From NCBI GenBank assembly GCA_019137255.1, contig WPDH01000223.1, positions 62,001-126,000 on the forward strand: a stretch of 64,000 bases of DNA, read 5' to 3'. The position numbers and the translations under genes are program-made. The DNA comes from Corinectria fuckeliana (Eukaryota > Ascomycota > Sordariomycetes > Hypocreales > Nectriaceae). The notes beneath the pieces were generated by a model, which searched no databases, was not told the DNA's origin, and was given only the letters and a program-made list of their open reading frames with translations. Below, piece by piece: positions 1 to 11,921 of this stretch. Position 1 is the stretch's first letter, and each line of letters starts with the position of its first letter.

Positions 1-1740
1 TATTTTATATTTTAGCTTTATAGTATAAACTATTCTAATATAATTAGTTAGTATAATATTATAGCTAATATCTTATAAGTATTTATAAACTTACTAATAA
101 CTATTACTATAAGAACTATAAGTATTATTAAGATTAGCTTATAAGTTTTACTCTCTTTTTATTTTTTATTTTAAAAGGTCTACTAAAATCTTAGTAGTAT
201 TAAAACTTAAATCTTAGCTATAAAAAGTATAAGAACTTTAACTATTATTTTAATACTAATATATATAGTAAGTATATCTTTAAAACTTAGATATCTTATC
301 TACTAACTAAGCTTAAGCATCTTAGTAAATATTACTTACTTTATAAGTAAAAGTTTATCTTATTAAAGCTTATTACTAAAAGTATAAGAATTTAATATTA
401 AGATAAGTATCTTAAAATACTATACTAATACTAAAGCTAATATTATCTAGCTTACTTTTATAAGCTTACTATCTTAGTAGCTTATAAGTATTAAGTTTTA
501 TAAGAGATATCTTAAGTAATACTTACTAAACTAATAGACTACTTATATTAATATAGCTAATCTTTTAAGATATAATCTAAGTAGTATATCTTAATATTAA
601 TAATAAGAGTTATAATAAGATAAGAGTTTAGCTTTTTATACTTTTAAGTATAAAAAATTATTATAAGAAGTTTTAACTTTTCTTTCTGCTTATATTAAGT
701 TATAAGCTTAGCTTTATAATATCCCTAATTAAAAAACCTTTATTTCTCTCTAATAATAACTAACTAAATAAATAAAAAAAGGTAAATATATTTTCTAGCT
801 AAAGCTAAGTTAATTAATTTAGAGTTTATTATATTATACTCTACTAAGAGAATTCTAAAGCTTAGTAAGTTATACTAATTTAATTTCTTATACTAATATA
901 CTATATATTATATTTTAAGAGAAATAAATTTAATTTTAAGTATTACTAGCTTTTACTTTATTAAGATATTATAATTTTAAGCTAGTATAAGTAAGTTAGT
1001 ATTTATATTTTATATAATACTAAACTTTAGTATTATAATAACTAGTATAAGCTTTACTAAAGTAATAAGTATAAGATAAGATAAGTATATTCTTCTAGTA
1101 TATCTAAAATTTTTAATATACTAGTAAGACTAATTAAGATTTTTAGTCTAAATAATAAATAATATTATAATACTTAGTAGAAACTTAGTTTTTAGTATAT
1201 TAAGAAATTCTCTTAGTATACTAGTAATACTACTAGCTTAAGTTACTATATAATTAGTAATATTAGGTATAAGATAAAAGAAGACTTAAAAGAAATAATA
1301 AGATTATAAAGTAATATATACTACTAGTATTTTATAACTATTAGGTATTATAAAATTAATATTACTATTAAGTACTAAAGTTAAAATAAAATTATTTATA
1401 ATATATTTATAATAGTATAAATTAAATTAAAAGCTAACTAATAATAATATAAGATATTATATAAAAGCCTAAATAAGTAATTATTATTAAAAATAAATTA
1501 TAAACTTATAGTATATACTAAGTGAAATAATACCTAGCTATAAAGATGATTTTTATACTAATAGGCTATAACTATAAAACATACTATTAGGCTTAATATA
1601 AGATTTATAACTAATACTATAAGCTTTATAATATATACTTAAATATCTTATACTATATTTATAATAATATACTAAAATAGCCTAATAGGCTACTTATAAA
1701 ATATATAGTATATACTAGATATACTATTTTATTCTCACAT
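1..1740. repeat. A+T-rich RIP-mutated repeat block
   Basis: This block is overwhelmingly A and T with scattered short CT/AG words. CpG is essentially absent and CpA/TpG is very rare, while TpA is hugely over-represented. No frame stays open for any useful length. That dinucleotide pattern is the known end state of repeat-induced point mutation in Pezizomycotina, where CpA is converted to TpA in duplicated DNA. I infer that a transposon or other repeat once lay here, but decay is too far advanced to name the element. The edge is fairly sharp: base composition becomes normal between about 1730 and 1800. The left end is cut by the window. Confidence 0.85.
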
Positions 1741-1830
1741 ATTTTATAACCTATATCTAAGCCATATTACGCTCAACACTATATCAACGCTAGATAGTAT
1801 ACCCCACCCCCTGTGGAGACCATATTAAAA

Positions 1831-1843
1831 CCCCCCCCCCCCC
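1831..1843. repeat. 13-nt C homopolymer at the edge of the RIP block
   Basis: A run of 13 C residues sits about 90 nt inside the normal-composition DNA and is directly followed by a CAGGTAGGTA word. It is a simple repeat with no assigned role, and its length may be imprecise in the assembly. Confidence 0.8.
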
Positions 1844-2938
1844 AGGTAGGTATATAGTAGATAAGTACGTACATATGTAGTAGTAAGTATGCATCTTGGA
1901 TGGACTAGTCAGTCCCTCTGACCCTCAACTCTGCACTCAGCTCAGTGCGCCCGTCACAGTCAGCACCATGCCCACCTCAGCCGGGCTCTCTGATTAATTG
2001 AAATTAATTGAATGGCCTTTGTGTGAAGGAGAGACAATGATGAATGAGATGAGAGATACTAGTAGACTGCCTGTTGTCTCTTGAATGCAGGTACGTACTG
2101 TACTGCTGGACGGGCAACGCTCAGTGGCTGGCTGGTGCCGCAGTGGATCCTACTACGCACTTAATCATTCACTCAATCATAACTGCTAACTGCACAACTT
2201 AGTCAACCCGTCCCACGCTAAGCCGTTCCGGGCCACGCGCCAGCGTCACGGTCGGGTCGGGTCTGGGGATTTTTCTGAGTCCCTCCTGAGTCCTGAGTCT
2301 GAGAGTCGCTCCCCTCCCAGCAGCGCCAGTGCGAGCAGCACGCACACGAACAAGAAACCTTTACCAACCGATTTTGTTGTGCGCCGCCTCCAGGCCCCAA
2401 AATGAAAATGACAATGAGACCAAGGCCCCAAAACCTACAAGACAGGTCGCCCACCCCCGGCCTTGCACTTTTCCCTCATCCTCATCCTCATCCTCCCCAT
2501 CCTGATCCCTCTCGCCCGCCCTCGCCTCGTTCCCATCACCACTTCGCCGCGTCGCAAATCCGCCATGACCATCGCCAACGCCAACGCCAAATACTAGACA
2601 AATCTCCCGCGCCGCTCCACGCAAGCCCCCCAAGCCCACCACCCCTGACCGCACCGGATCACCACCAGCCTTAGGCCCTTTGCCGCCTCTCCCGTCACCA
2701 GCTCATCCCCAAAAACTCCCGCAGACCACTGGCCCGGATCCTGTCCCTTCCTCCTTCATCATTCGCATCTCCCATCATCACCACCTTGACTACTTTCGCC
2801 ACCTCACCCACCCTCCACCTTACCGCCTTACCATCTTACCACCTCACCACCTCACCACTGTGCCCGTAATCCACCACCGCAATCTCTTCGCCTCTGCCGC
2901 TGCACTCTGTACTCACTCTACACCCTGTCATCGACACC
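1844..2938. other. Noncoding: upstream region and leader of the Ies4 gene
   Basis: No convincing gene is seen. From about 2460 to 2930 the plus strand is pyrimidine-rich, with repeated CATCCT and CACCTCACC words, as in many filamentous-fungal promoters and 5' leaders. Open frames here are compositional and do not resemble proteins. Confidence 0.6.
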
Positions 2939-3894
2939 ATGGCTCCGACAGCCAAGTCTACCGACGGCCGCCGAAAGTCTGCCAGCAAGCCCAGCTTGCT
3001 CGTCACCCTCAACATCGCGCCTGCCCAGCTCCGTGGTCTCCTCAGCCCCGACTCTCTGTCCGTCAAGGACGAGACTCCCGAAAAGGACATCGTCAAGGAG
3101 ACCATCGACTCGCCCGCTCCCGACGCCGCGGCCACGCAGCCAACCCCCAGTGCCTCCAATGGCGACAACGCGACCGACTCCAACGCTGCGACTCCTGTCG
3201 CCGAGGGCACCAACGGCGATGGCACTCCTGCCCCTGCAGTCATGGGCCCTCCCACCGAAGGCCCCAAGAAGAAGGGCGTCAAGCGATCGGCTGCCACTGC
3301 CAACGGCACAACAGACGGCGTCCCGAAGCCCCGAGGGAAACCCGGTCCCAAGAAGAAGCCAAGACTGTAAGTTCTCCCTCTCCAGGGACCGACCATGAGA
3401 AATTTCCAATCCTGCACCCTCCTCCTGTGGCACTCTATCGTCCTAAGACACTTCATTATTCAATTCAAGCATGCTGACAAGTTATTCTTAGTGAGGACGG
3501 TACAATCGATCACACCGGCGCCACCAAAGGAGGTGCTGGCCACAAGCTCGGCCCCAAGGCAAATCAGGGTGCCATCAACGCCGGTCTGCGCGCGCTCGAC
3601 CGCTCTGGTAAGCCTTGTCGCAGATGGGCCAAGGGTGGCTTCACCCTCAAGAGCTTTACAGGCGTTGTCTGGGAGATTCCGCGATGGACTGCTCCTCAGA
3701 AGAACGGTCCCGAATCCGGCACGGAGGACTCGACGGCCCCATCCGCCGACAGCAGCAGCAAGGAAAACAAGGTCAACGGCCATGAAGGAAACAGTGCCAG
3801 TAACAGCAACAGCGGCGTCGACGTTGAGATGCGGTCCGCTCCCAGCATCAACGCCTCTTCGCCAGCGCCCATGGCCATCACTGCCGCCTCATAG
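2939..3894 (+). CDS. IES4: INO80 chromatin-remodelling complex subunit Ies4
   Basis: Two exons, 2939-3366 and 3492-3894, give 276 aa; the 125-nt intron begins GTAAGT and ends TTCTTAG. The product matches the fungal Ies4 family: an N-terminal KSTDGRRKSASKPSLLVTL block, a Ser/Pro/Ala-rich linker, then the basic stretch GPKKKGVKRSAA and RGKPGPKKKPRL. The splice joins that to EDGTIDH, followed by KLGPKANQGAINAGLRALD and the conserved WAKGGFTLKSFTGVVWEIPRW core near residues 190-225. The acidic/polar C-terminal tail is probably disordered. The family role is as an accessory subunit of the nuclear INO80 ATP-dependent remodeller. The start is the first ATG of the frame, in context CACCATGG. It lies about 1.2 kb from the RIP block, yet the coding sequence shows no damage. 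Confidence 0.85.
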
Positions 3895-4922
3895 TCATTG
3901 GCCTGCAATTCATTTTCTTGTCCCCTCAACGGCAGGGACTGTCTTATTACAAGGCCACAACATTGCGGTGTTTCGGAGGATGTTACAGAGCCGGCGCTTG
4001 CTTCCCTCGCGGGACGACGCCACAAGTCTCTAGACTCTACATGTAGAGAGGGCGTATGACATTGCCAGGTTTTGATTTTTCGGATGGATCGCGACGTTGG
4101 TGTCGCTGGCGTTTCAAGGAACGGTAGGCGCGGTACGCTACCGAAAAAAGATGGCAAATGGGGGAGTATTGGGGTTTATTGGAGCGCTCAGTGTTGTACA
4201 ATTATCACTATTGGAACGGATTCATGTTAGACGGATCTGGAAGAGTTCAAGAATGAACAGTTTTATTTTATTTAATACATGAGCCAGAGTGCATCAGAAC
4301 AATCGGGTGAAGTGAGTGATGGTCATGTCAACTCAGCGACTATACTGCCACTCCGACTCTTTCGCGCCTGGCTTTCCGGTTGGGTGCGGCCTTGGTTACT
4401 CAGTCCACACAAGCACCGCGGGAGTTGGCTCGACAAGTGTGAAATCTCGAATGATCACCTGGTCTGGCTGCGAGCGGATTAGGGATACCCAATGGCTATT
4501 TTTGTGGATACTTGGATTACAGAAGTCAGTCGTGCAAGTCGTGGTCTTGAGAATATGCCCCCACCTTCTACCCAGGGCGGGCTGGTGGGGGCGCTAAACT
4601 TCGTCGTCCGGCCCAGGCAACCCGGCTCATCACATGACGTAGGCAATAGCTTCCCCCGGCTTACTGTAGTCTAAGGTAGGCCTACACACTAACTTAAGTC
4701 CGGTGCTGCTGCCCGCCCCATGATCACCAACGACAATGGCAATGCCAACACCGACATCACCTCCAAGTCGTTGATCCCGACTCCTTCCTTCACGGTCCCT
4801 CCGATGCCGCTCCCTCACGCAAATTGCCCCAGCTAGCGAAGCAGTCTAGGCCGCCGAGTCGTCCACGCTGTAGCTGTTGTTGGCGCCGCCGTGCAGTTCG
4901 CCGCCGTGCAGACTCCGGAACC
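3895..4922. other. Noncoding spacer between IES4 and the SMP-domain gene
   Basis: About 1 kb that should hold the 3' end of IES4 and the promoter of the next gene. Several short frames are open but none looks like protein, and I see no RNA gene. Confidence 0.6.
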
Positions 4923-7900
4923 ATGGCCAGCTGGACTACCTTCCTCGTCGTCTACCTCCTGGGCGGCGTTACCTTCGTTCCCTTGGTCTTGATTTCCGTC
5001 CTCGCTCTCGGATTCTACGTTCTCCCCGACCGCAACCATGCCGACTCGGATCAGATGGACGATGCCGACAATATCGTATTACCCGGCGACGACACTACCG
5101 CCTTAGACGTGGCCAAAGAGAAGGCTGCCAAGGACGGAGGCAAACACCGTACCAACCATGACCTCGACGTCACAGCCGGCTTTTTCGCCGTGTGCCGTGA
5201 GTACACGCCTATGGGGATCAACGCGAAGCCCATCGAGCGATTAACCCCGGTCGGTTCGACTACCGTGGCCTCTCCCAGCCCCAGCGTCTATCAGACCATG
5301 TATCGGAGCATATTCGAGAGGAAGCCAAGCCCAAGCCCCTTGGAAAACAACACCAACAACCCCAGTGTTAGCCAGAGGCCTAAGAAGGCGGGCAACGTCT
5401 TCTATGTAGTCCTTAGGTTAGTTGGATACCTCCCACACGCATCACATACCCGTCCAGCTTTGACTAACTGAGCACAGGCACGGCCATCTCATGCTTTTTG
5501 ACGACGAGGAGCAAGTCGAAGTTCGACACGTTATATCCCTCGCAAACCATGACATCAGCACTTATTCTGGCGGGGGAAAGACACTCGAGGGCGAGCTCTT
5601 CATCAAACGGAACGCCCTGTGCTTGTCGAGGAAATTGAACGGCCCGGACCTGGGGCCCGACAGCCAAGTGTCCAAGCCCTTCTATCTCTTCTCGGAGAAC
5701 TGCTCGGCCAAGGAGGATTTCTACTTTGCCCTCCTCAAGAACCAGGAGTTGACGTTTGGGTCGGACAAACAGGGCCCCAAGCCCATGCAATTCGATGTTA
5801 AGAACATCATCTCCCTTGTCCAGAAACTCCACTCCACCGAAGACAACCTACACTCGAGGTGGCTCAACGCTCTGCTTGGAAGAGTCTTTCTTGGCATCTA
5901 CAAGACGCGCGACCTTGAGAACTTCATCCGCGAGAAGTTGACAACCAAGATTTCTCGCGTTAAGCGCCCATCCTTTCTCACCAACGTCACCATACAACAA
6001 GTCAACACCGGTGAGTCGGCTCCGTACTTCACCAACTTGAAACTGAGAGACCTCACCGTGGAGGGCGAGTGCGTTGTGGAAGCCGACGTCAAGTACACTG
6101 GCAACTTTCGTATCGAGGTTGCAGCCACGGTCAAGATCGATCTTGGAACCAGGTTCAAAACCCGCGAGGTCAACCTGGTGCTCGCTGTTGTGCTCAAGAG
6201 AGCCGAGGGCCACATGCTCTTCAAGATCAAGCCACCGCCCAGTAATCGGGTGTGGCTCGCATTCCAGACCATGCCCAAGATGGAGATGGCTATTGAACCC
6301 ATTGTTAGCTCGAGACAGATCACCTATACCGTCATTCTCCGGCAGATAGAGAACCGAATCAAGGAAGTGATGGCCGAGACATTTGTCCTGCCATTCTGGG
6401 ACGACATACCTTTCTTCAAAACAGAGCACAAGATTTGGAGAGGGGGTATCTTCGAAGGCGACGATGCGACCGTTCCATCCCGAGATCCAGAGGCCGCTGC
6501 CGCCCAAGCCGGCGATGTCGCTGCCGTGCACCACATGGAAGAGACTTCCGATGTGAACGAAGAGACCCGACCTCTGGAGAAGAGCTACACTATCCCGGTA
6601 ATGGAGTCAACGCCGTCTCCGACGGGCCTTTTTGGACGGAAGCCGGCCAAGAACACTCACAACTTGCCAGTGTCTGCGTCCTCGACCAGCGTTGACTCCA
6701 AGGGCACGACTTCAAACGCTTCCCTTCCGACTAAAATTAGTAAAAAGGCGACAGAGCCTATTGTTGGAACCGACGCCGCACATGCCGACATCTTTAAGCC
6801 GTCATCCTCACCCCCGGATCACGCAACCAACTACATGGCGGCCCTGCATTCCCGCTCACAAGATGCCTCGCCACGACCGACTCAGGCAGAGCTACCTGAA
6901 AAATCATCTTCCGCATCGCAGCATTCCAACGGCTCTTCCTCCTCCGCATCGTCGTCAAAGGAAGCTCTGGATATTGATGCACAAGAGGACGCCGATAAGA
7001 CCCCACTAGCGACGGGCCGTCGTAACACGACCTCGTCGGCTGGTTCAAGTAGTTTCTCAGAGGAAAAGGGTCCGTCGTCGCCAGCTTCCACCAAGGAGTC
7101 CATCAAGAGTCAGACCGGGTCACTGGGTCGGAACTTCTTCATGCGACGTGAGGGCTCCGAGCTGTCGATGTCGGACGCCTCCGTTAACAGCGACACGTCC
7201 CACAAACGGAATACGCTTGCTGCCGTCACCAACGTTGCAGCCCAGGCAAGGCAGTGGGGATGGAATGCCATCCAGCGACAAAAGGAAGCACGCCGACAGG
7301 CAGACCAGGCCAGCCACGTCGATCTCAGTCAACCCATGGGACGCGGCCAGCCACTACCTCCCCCCGGCACACCACTCCCAAGGCCCACGAACGGAACGAC
7401 CAGGATCTCAGCGCCCGTTCCCGTCCCTGCAAGAAAACCAGTCCCCTCGCATTCTTCAGCGCAAACGTCCTCCGAATCTCTTGAGGCCCACCACGAGGCT
7501 CAACATGGGCATCACCATGAGCCCCACCAAGAGCATAGACCTGCGCCGTTGCCTTCTTTGCCTCCGCGGAGACGGCGCGGCCAAAGCCACGACTTTGGCG
7601 CTGTGCCAGAAGTGAGCGAAGGACCGAATGTTCTCGTCGTCGCCGCGCCCAACGACAACGATTCCGAGCCGAGTACGCCACAGGCCGAGGGCCGGCCAAG
7701 CGCCCCTTCTTGGGTCGACCAGTCTAGCGATGAGCAGACCTTGGCGGAAAGTGAAGCTTCTCAGCAGGCATTCGACCTGACTCGAGAGCCTTTGTCTGTA
7801 GCGAAAGACGACACCGGCTCGAACAGCCCGATAGAAGCTCTCCCGGCCTCTACCCCCGACGAGGACGACGATGACGATTACTCAGGGTGGATAGACAACG

Positions 7901-7968
7901 ACGCACTAGAGATTGAGATCAAGGACCCGATCCCGGGCGTAGAGACCACAATAGGCCAAGTAAGATAA
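4923..7968 (+). CDS. NVJ2: SMP and PH domain lipid-transfer membrane protein (Nvj2 type)
   Basis: Exons 4923-5416 and 5478-7968 encode 994 aa; the 61-nt intron starts GTTAGT, has a CTAAC branch site and ends ACAG. The order of parts is that of Nvj2-like tether proteins. There is an N-terminal membrane segment (about residues 5-33), then a PH-like region split by the intron (NVFYVVLR joined to HGHLMLFDDEEQVEV), then an SMP lipid-binding domain at about 283-478, with WLNALLGRVFLGI, VEADVKYTGNF and LPFWDDIPFF near its end. The last 500 residues are low-complexity Ser/Thr/Pro-rich with a His-rich patch and an acidic cluster, and are probably disordered. Known relatives act at ER-vacuole and other organelle contacts and move lipids; that role is inferred by family. 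The ATG chosen is immediately followed by the membrane segment. An in-frame upstream ATG at 4824 would add 33 basic residues and seems less likely. Confidence 0.78.
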
Positions 7969-8355
7969 CACACATGTATAAAGATATTGGCTGGGAATGG
8001 AGTTTTAGGTAAGGCTCATGTTTGTCAACTAGGTTCCGATTCAATGGGATACCAATTGGAAGGGTCTAGAATGGGGTTTCTTAGGTCCAGCATCAAGACA
8101 ACAAATGCCAGGCACATTCGGACGAAGTCGGTCTCCATGCGTGAAAGGCTCTTCATATTCGCCGCACCCTACGCGTCAATTCTTATTTAAGAACCAAATG
8201 GTTGATGTTGATTCAGAGCTAGAGAAAAATGAACTATGAAAAGACCTCCATTGCCACTGCCGCCAAACCGGTCGCCCCTTTTTGTTGTTTGGTTCTCTAA
8301 CGAACCCACTTCTCACATCGCGTCCGCCATGCTAACTCCAATCTCCTCCTCTTCC
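7969..8355. other. Convergent 3' ends, noncoding
   Basis: The spacer lies between the stop codons of two convergent genes. No gene is evident. It probably holds both 3' untranslated regions and polyadenylation sites. Confidence 0.6.
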
Positions 8356-10083
8356 TCAAAGCAACTCGACATCGAAACCGTGGTCCCGGATGTCCTTGAG
8401 GAGCCAGTCAATGGTACTGGCATAGGTGACATCAAACCCTCCCCCCCCCGGTCCCTCCAACCCGCTGGTCATCATCCCCCCAATGCGTCCCTGGGCATCC
8501 CATACGCAGGACCCAGAGTCGCCATGCGTAGAGAAGAGCGACCTGTCTCCTCCCCTTGGCTTGTGACCCAGAATACACCACTCCTCGGCAAGGAACTCAA
8601 CACCGTTGACAGGCATTCGCAAGACGGATTTGATGTTGTTAGCTCCACCAATAGTGAGACCGGTAGCGCGGCCATGTTTGGCCACCATGATGGCTGGATC
8701 GAGTGAGGCATTGTATGATCGAGGTCGTGTCATTTCCGTCTCCGGAATAGTTCCCTGGAGTGGCACTGTATCGTTCCTTGTGTCGAAGAGCAGACTTACG
8801 CTGCCATCGGGGAGGTCGTTCCTCTGTGCGCGATCAAAGACAGCCTTTTCTTCAGCCATGACTCTGTTTTCCAACAGACCTAGAGGAGAACTGTGCTTAT
8901 TGGGGTGTAGTTCAATCAGTGCCCAATCTCTCACTCGTCCTATGCCGGGTCCAGTTGTGTCAATGCCGAGCTTTGGGGCAAAGATGACATGACCGATGAT
9001 GCGCGAGGCCGGGTCTTCAAGGCTTGCCAGGGTGTGTAACAGTTGCTGGCAAGACGTCTCATGGCGCCTGTGTGTTGCGATTTCGTTATCTTTGGTGTGC
9101 TGGGGGAAATTCGAATTCCGATAGTCACGGATTGAATTTGATGCTTTGGCCAATCTCTGCTGAGTCGTTTCCTTCATGGTGTCAAGAGTGTCGTCGCCAG
9201 GTTGTACGATAGTGTATCTAGGCTTAGCATTGTCATAGCAGTAATCTTCGTTGGGGAATGCTTCCTCGAAGACTACATGTCGGCAAGCCAGCGCCATCAC
9301 CCTTCCCGTGTCCTTTTCCCGCAGGTACAGACACTTAGTGCCCTCACGATCTCGCTGATCCCAAGCCGCAATCGATAGCCCAAGGTACTCCGTCAGATTC
9401 GCCCTAACCTTTGCAGGATCGTCGAGGAATCCCGTGAATAGTCTTGGGGCAGCTGCCGGGGCAGCTGTTGGCAGAGATGCTGCCCAAGAAATGTGAGATT
9501 CCTTCATTTCACAGTGCACATCCTCAATTCCGTGGCGCTGAAGAATGTCCCGACACTGCATAACGATGCGGTGGCCTCGCGCAAACGTGGTAGAGTCTGG
9601 CTGCACTGAAATGAACAGTATAACAACAGAATCCACGGGGACTTTCCCGTCTTCGGGGCAGTCGGCATATCCAACGCGGAGGACTTCCATGGAAGTCCAA
9701 TCGATGCCCTTGAGCGTCCTGATGACTTCGTCTCGCAGAGATCCTGTGGAGTTCCATAGGTCGGCAATAGAGTGTTGCCCGACGGGCAGAAGCACTTTGA
9801 CATCGGCCCAAAACCCCCCGCCGATCTTGGGCACCCATTGGTGTGAGCTCGACCGAGCTACCAGCTTTGGATGGCTGGGGAAACCGTTGTAATACCCGGA
9901 TTGCTCGCGGGCACTGGGCGGAGTTGGGTTGCTGCTGGATGCAGAATGGCCCTCCATCTTGGGTAACGAATCGAGTTGAGGTGGCTGGTCAAAACGCACT
10001 TGACGATTGTTGTTTTCGGCTCTTATATATAGTCGTATAAAGTCTTTGGTGTAGTATGGCTGGACTGTCGAGATGCGAGACAT
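8356..10083 (-). CDS. Trypsin-fold serine peptidase-like protein, no signal peptide
   Basis: A single uninterrupted frame of 575 aa. The C-terminal half has the marks of a chymotrypsin-type peptidase: ALACRHVVF (His269), RVRDWALIEL (Asp386) and STHGDSGSCVWD (Ser523 in the GDSG motif), so a full His-Asp-Ser triad is plausible, with KHGRATGLT just before the serine region. Residues 1-220 are a separate region I do not recognise, with a Ser/Pro-rich start and a FWADVKVLLP segment. There is no signal peptide or membrane segment, which suggests an intracellular protein unlike secreted fungal trypsins. Similar intracellular trypsin-like domains occur in fungal accessory proteins, some joined to NLR-type receptors; any such link here is inference. 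The frame starts at the first ATG; a second ATG at residue 43 is possible. The gene stands alone beside a gene-poor region. Confidence 0.7.
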   Translation of the reverse strand: MSRISTVQPYYTKDFIRLYIRAENNNRQVRFDQPPQLDSLPKMEGHSASSSNPTPPSAREQSGYYNGFPSHPKLVARSSSHQWVPKIGGGFWADVKVLLPVGQHSIADLWNSTGSLRDEVIRTLKGIDWTSMEVLRVGYADCPEDGKVPVDSVVILFISVQPDSTTFARGHRIVMQCRDILQRHGIEDVHCEMKESHISWAASLPTAAPAAAPRLFTGFLDDPAKVRANLTEYLGLSIAAWDQRDREGTKCLYLREKDTGRVMALACRHVVFEEAFPNEDYCYDNAKPRYTIVQPGDDTLDTMKETTQQRLAKASNSIRDYRNSNFPQHTKDNEIATHRRHETSCQQLLHTLASLEDPASRIIGHVIFAPKLGIDTTGPGIGRVRDWALIELHPNKHSSPLGLLENRVMAEEKAVFDRAQRNDLPDGSVSLLFDTRNDTVPLQGTIPETEMTRPRSYNASLDPAIMVAKHGRATGLTIGGANNIKSVLRMPVNGVEFLAEEWCILGHKPRGGDRSLFSTHGDSGSCVWDAQGRIGGMMTSGLEGPGGGGFDVTYASTIDWLLKDIRDHGFDVELL

Positions 10084-11700
10084 GACGGCCTATTTACACT
10101 CATTAGCTTATTTCCCCATACGTGAGAGATGCCTGAACATTTGATCACAAAGATCAAACGAAAGTCCAATGTGGGATGAATTACCGGTCAAAGCTGCCAC
10201 TAGATAGTGAGCTAGAGAAAGGTGTGTGTATGTGTGTGTATGTGTGTGTAGAGAGACAGAGAATGGAGTGTCTGTGTGGAGAGAAGAGACAATGCGTCAA
10301 AGGACGAAGACTCAAGAAAGCACGGCCAAAGGAGTACACTGTCGCTACAGGGACAAGAGAGACTGTACCTGAAAGTGTGTGTGGATGGTGAACAGACAAG
10401 GCATGGGGGGAAGAACTGGATTTATAGAAGAAAGAATCCGCGTGTGCGAGAATAGTTCATTCACTGGCAATGTCATTCACTGGCAGCCAGAAACGTGAAC
10501 ACGCAAGCAACATGCACGAGTGCGTCAAGTAGCACGTGAGAAGGAGTGTTCGCACTGGCATTTTTGGAAAGATTGCTTGCTCTGGGACATGGAAACTATG
10601 CAGGGAAATGGATCCATCCTTCTCCGACTTTCTGTTGTGATGATTGCTTCATTCTGTTGATTTCCATGGTCAGACGCTGCCTGCCGCTCGGGACCGCATG
10701 GGGCCGGCTACGTGTAGGCCTTGGAACTTTGTCAAAAGCTTGCTGGCCAGGTGGATTTCTAGGTATAATGCGTTGACTTCTGGGAAGTAAAGAGACGTAT
10801 TTGGCTCCGCAGAAGTTGAGAAGCAAATAACCAGCTAGTAGAGAAGCAGAGCGATGTGGCATGTGAAAGCATATTAAAGGAGTCTAGAGCTGAGGGTATA
10901 AAAAGTCCTGGCGACGTCTTACAGACTCTTTAATCAGTCTCTTGTGTGTAGTAAGGCCTTGGCTTCTATCATAGAACAGCACACTCCCACAACAAACTCC
11001 AAAGCCGTCAGGGAAACGTTTGTTCCTTCTGCTGTTTCCCGCCTTCTGCCTAGCCCAAAGTACGGTCTGCTTTTTCCTTACTTGTGGTAGACTCTGTGCA
11101 GCTAACCTGAGGGAGGCTGCAGGCCAGAGTGGCTTCCTGATGCTACGCAACATACATAACACGTGCAAGCAGGCAGAAGCGCCTCAGGCCTATAGTGTAG
11201 GCGGTCAAGCTGCATTGTGATGTTGAATGTAATGCTCTATCGAAGCTTGTCATGTTACTGTGCTATGCTTTGTTAAGAGCTACCAGATGCTGAAGGTTCT
11301 TCCGCTGTTGTGCTGTTGCTGTCGGCTGTTACATCAAGTTAGCTAACATCCCGACTCACACCGTATCTATAGCCACACGGATATCTACACGGCTTCCCGG
11401 AACGGCGCGCATAGCGACATACCTACAAACAGGCGGATTACGCTTTCCCTAAGGCAGGTTGGCTATAGTGCTACATTGCTTCCCACTAGAATTACGTTGT
11501 AACGGAAGTACTGTTAACATGAATATACTCCCGCCCAATCTTGCCCGGCGAGGAACAATATACGTACAGCTGTCTCAGTGACGTAAAAGGTGGCTCAGTA
11601 TGTAGGTTGTACTTCAGGTTCCCTCCCTGTATAGCCACAATCGACATGGGTACGTCCCTTTTGAGTGTGCGGGGGATCGGACGCGGCCACTTAAGGATAT
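10084..11700. other. Gene-poor stretch, nothing coding recognised
   Basis: Upstream DNA of the trypsin-fold gene plus more than 1 kb in which every frame is short and unlike known proteins. It contains a (GTGTGTGTAT) microsatellite near 10222-10250, but I see no RNA gene and no mobile-element reading frame. Confidence 0.6.
10222..10250. repeat. GT-rich microsatellite
   Basis: About three copies of a GTGTGTGTAT decamer are followed by a GAGAGACAGA purine tract. This is a simple repeat in the upstream region of the trypsin-fold gene, with no assigned role. Confidence 0.8.
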
Positions 11701-11921
11701 GCGACCAATCGTGAAAAACGGTACATCAGCCTCACTCAGAACTTGCGGTGACAGAAGTAACGATAACCCCGTGTCGGGGTGACGTAGGGCAGAGCGCATC
11801 TCTTTAGGTGAGCGGAGGATCGATCACGGTAAGGCCCACATCATCCCGGCGCAGAGTTGTTGATACTTCCATTACCGCAAACTTCAAGTGAGGCTGATGC
11901 ACTGTTTTCACGATTAATCGC
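11701..11921. repeat. Long imperfect inverted repeat (about 90-nt arms, 43-nt loop)
   Basis: The left arm (11701-11790) read in reverse complement aligns along its length with the right arm (11834-11921). Shared blocks include GTGAGGCTGATG, TTTTCACGATT, ACCGCAA and ATACTTC/TTACTTC. Many mismatches I could place are transitions (G/A or C/T), with a few transversions and 1-2-nt gaps. The two arms would fold into a long hairpin around a 43-nt loop. This could be a MITE-like foldback element, a small inverted duplication, or a structured RNA; no reading frame is involved. I did not find flanking target-site duplications by eye. Confidence 0.7.

Noticed and set aside
2402..3477. Overlapping plus-strand frames through the IES4 leader and coding region
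   Set aside because: They are Pro/His/Arg-rich readings of a CT-rich leader and of the wrong frame of IES4, whose conserved protein in the third frame explains the region.
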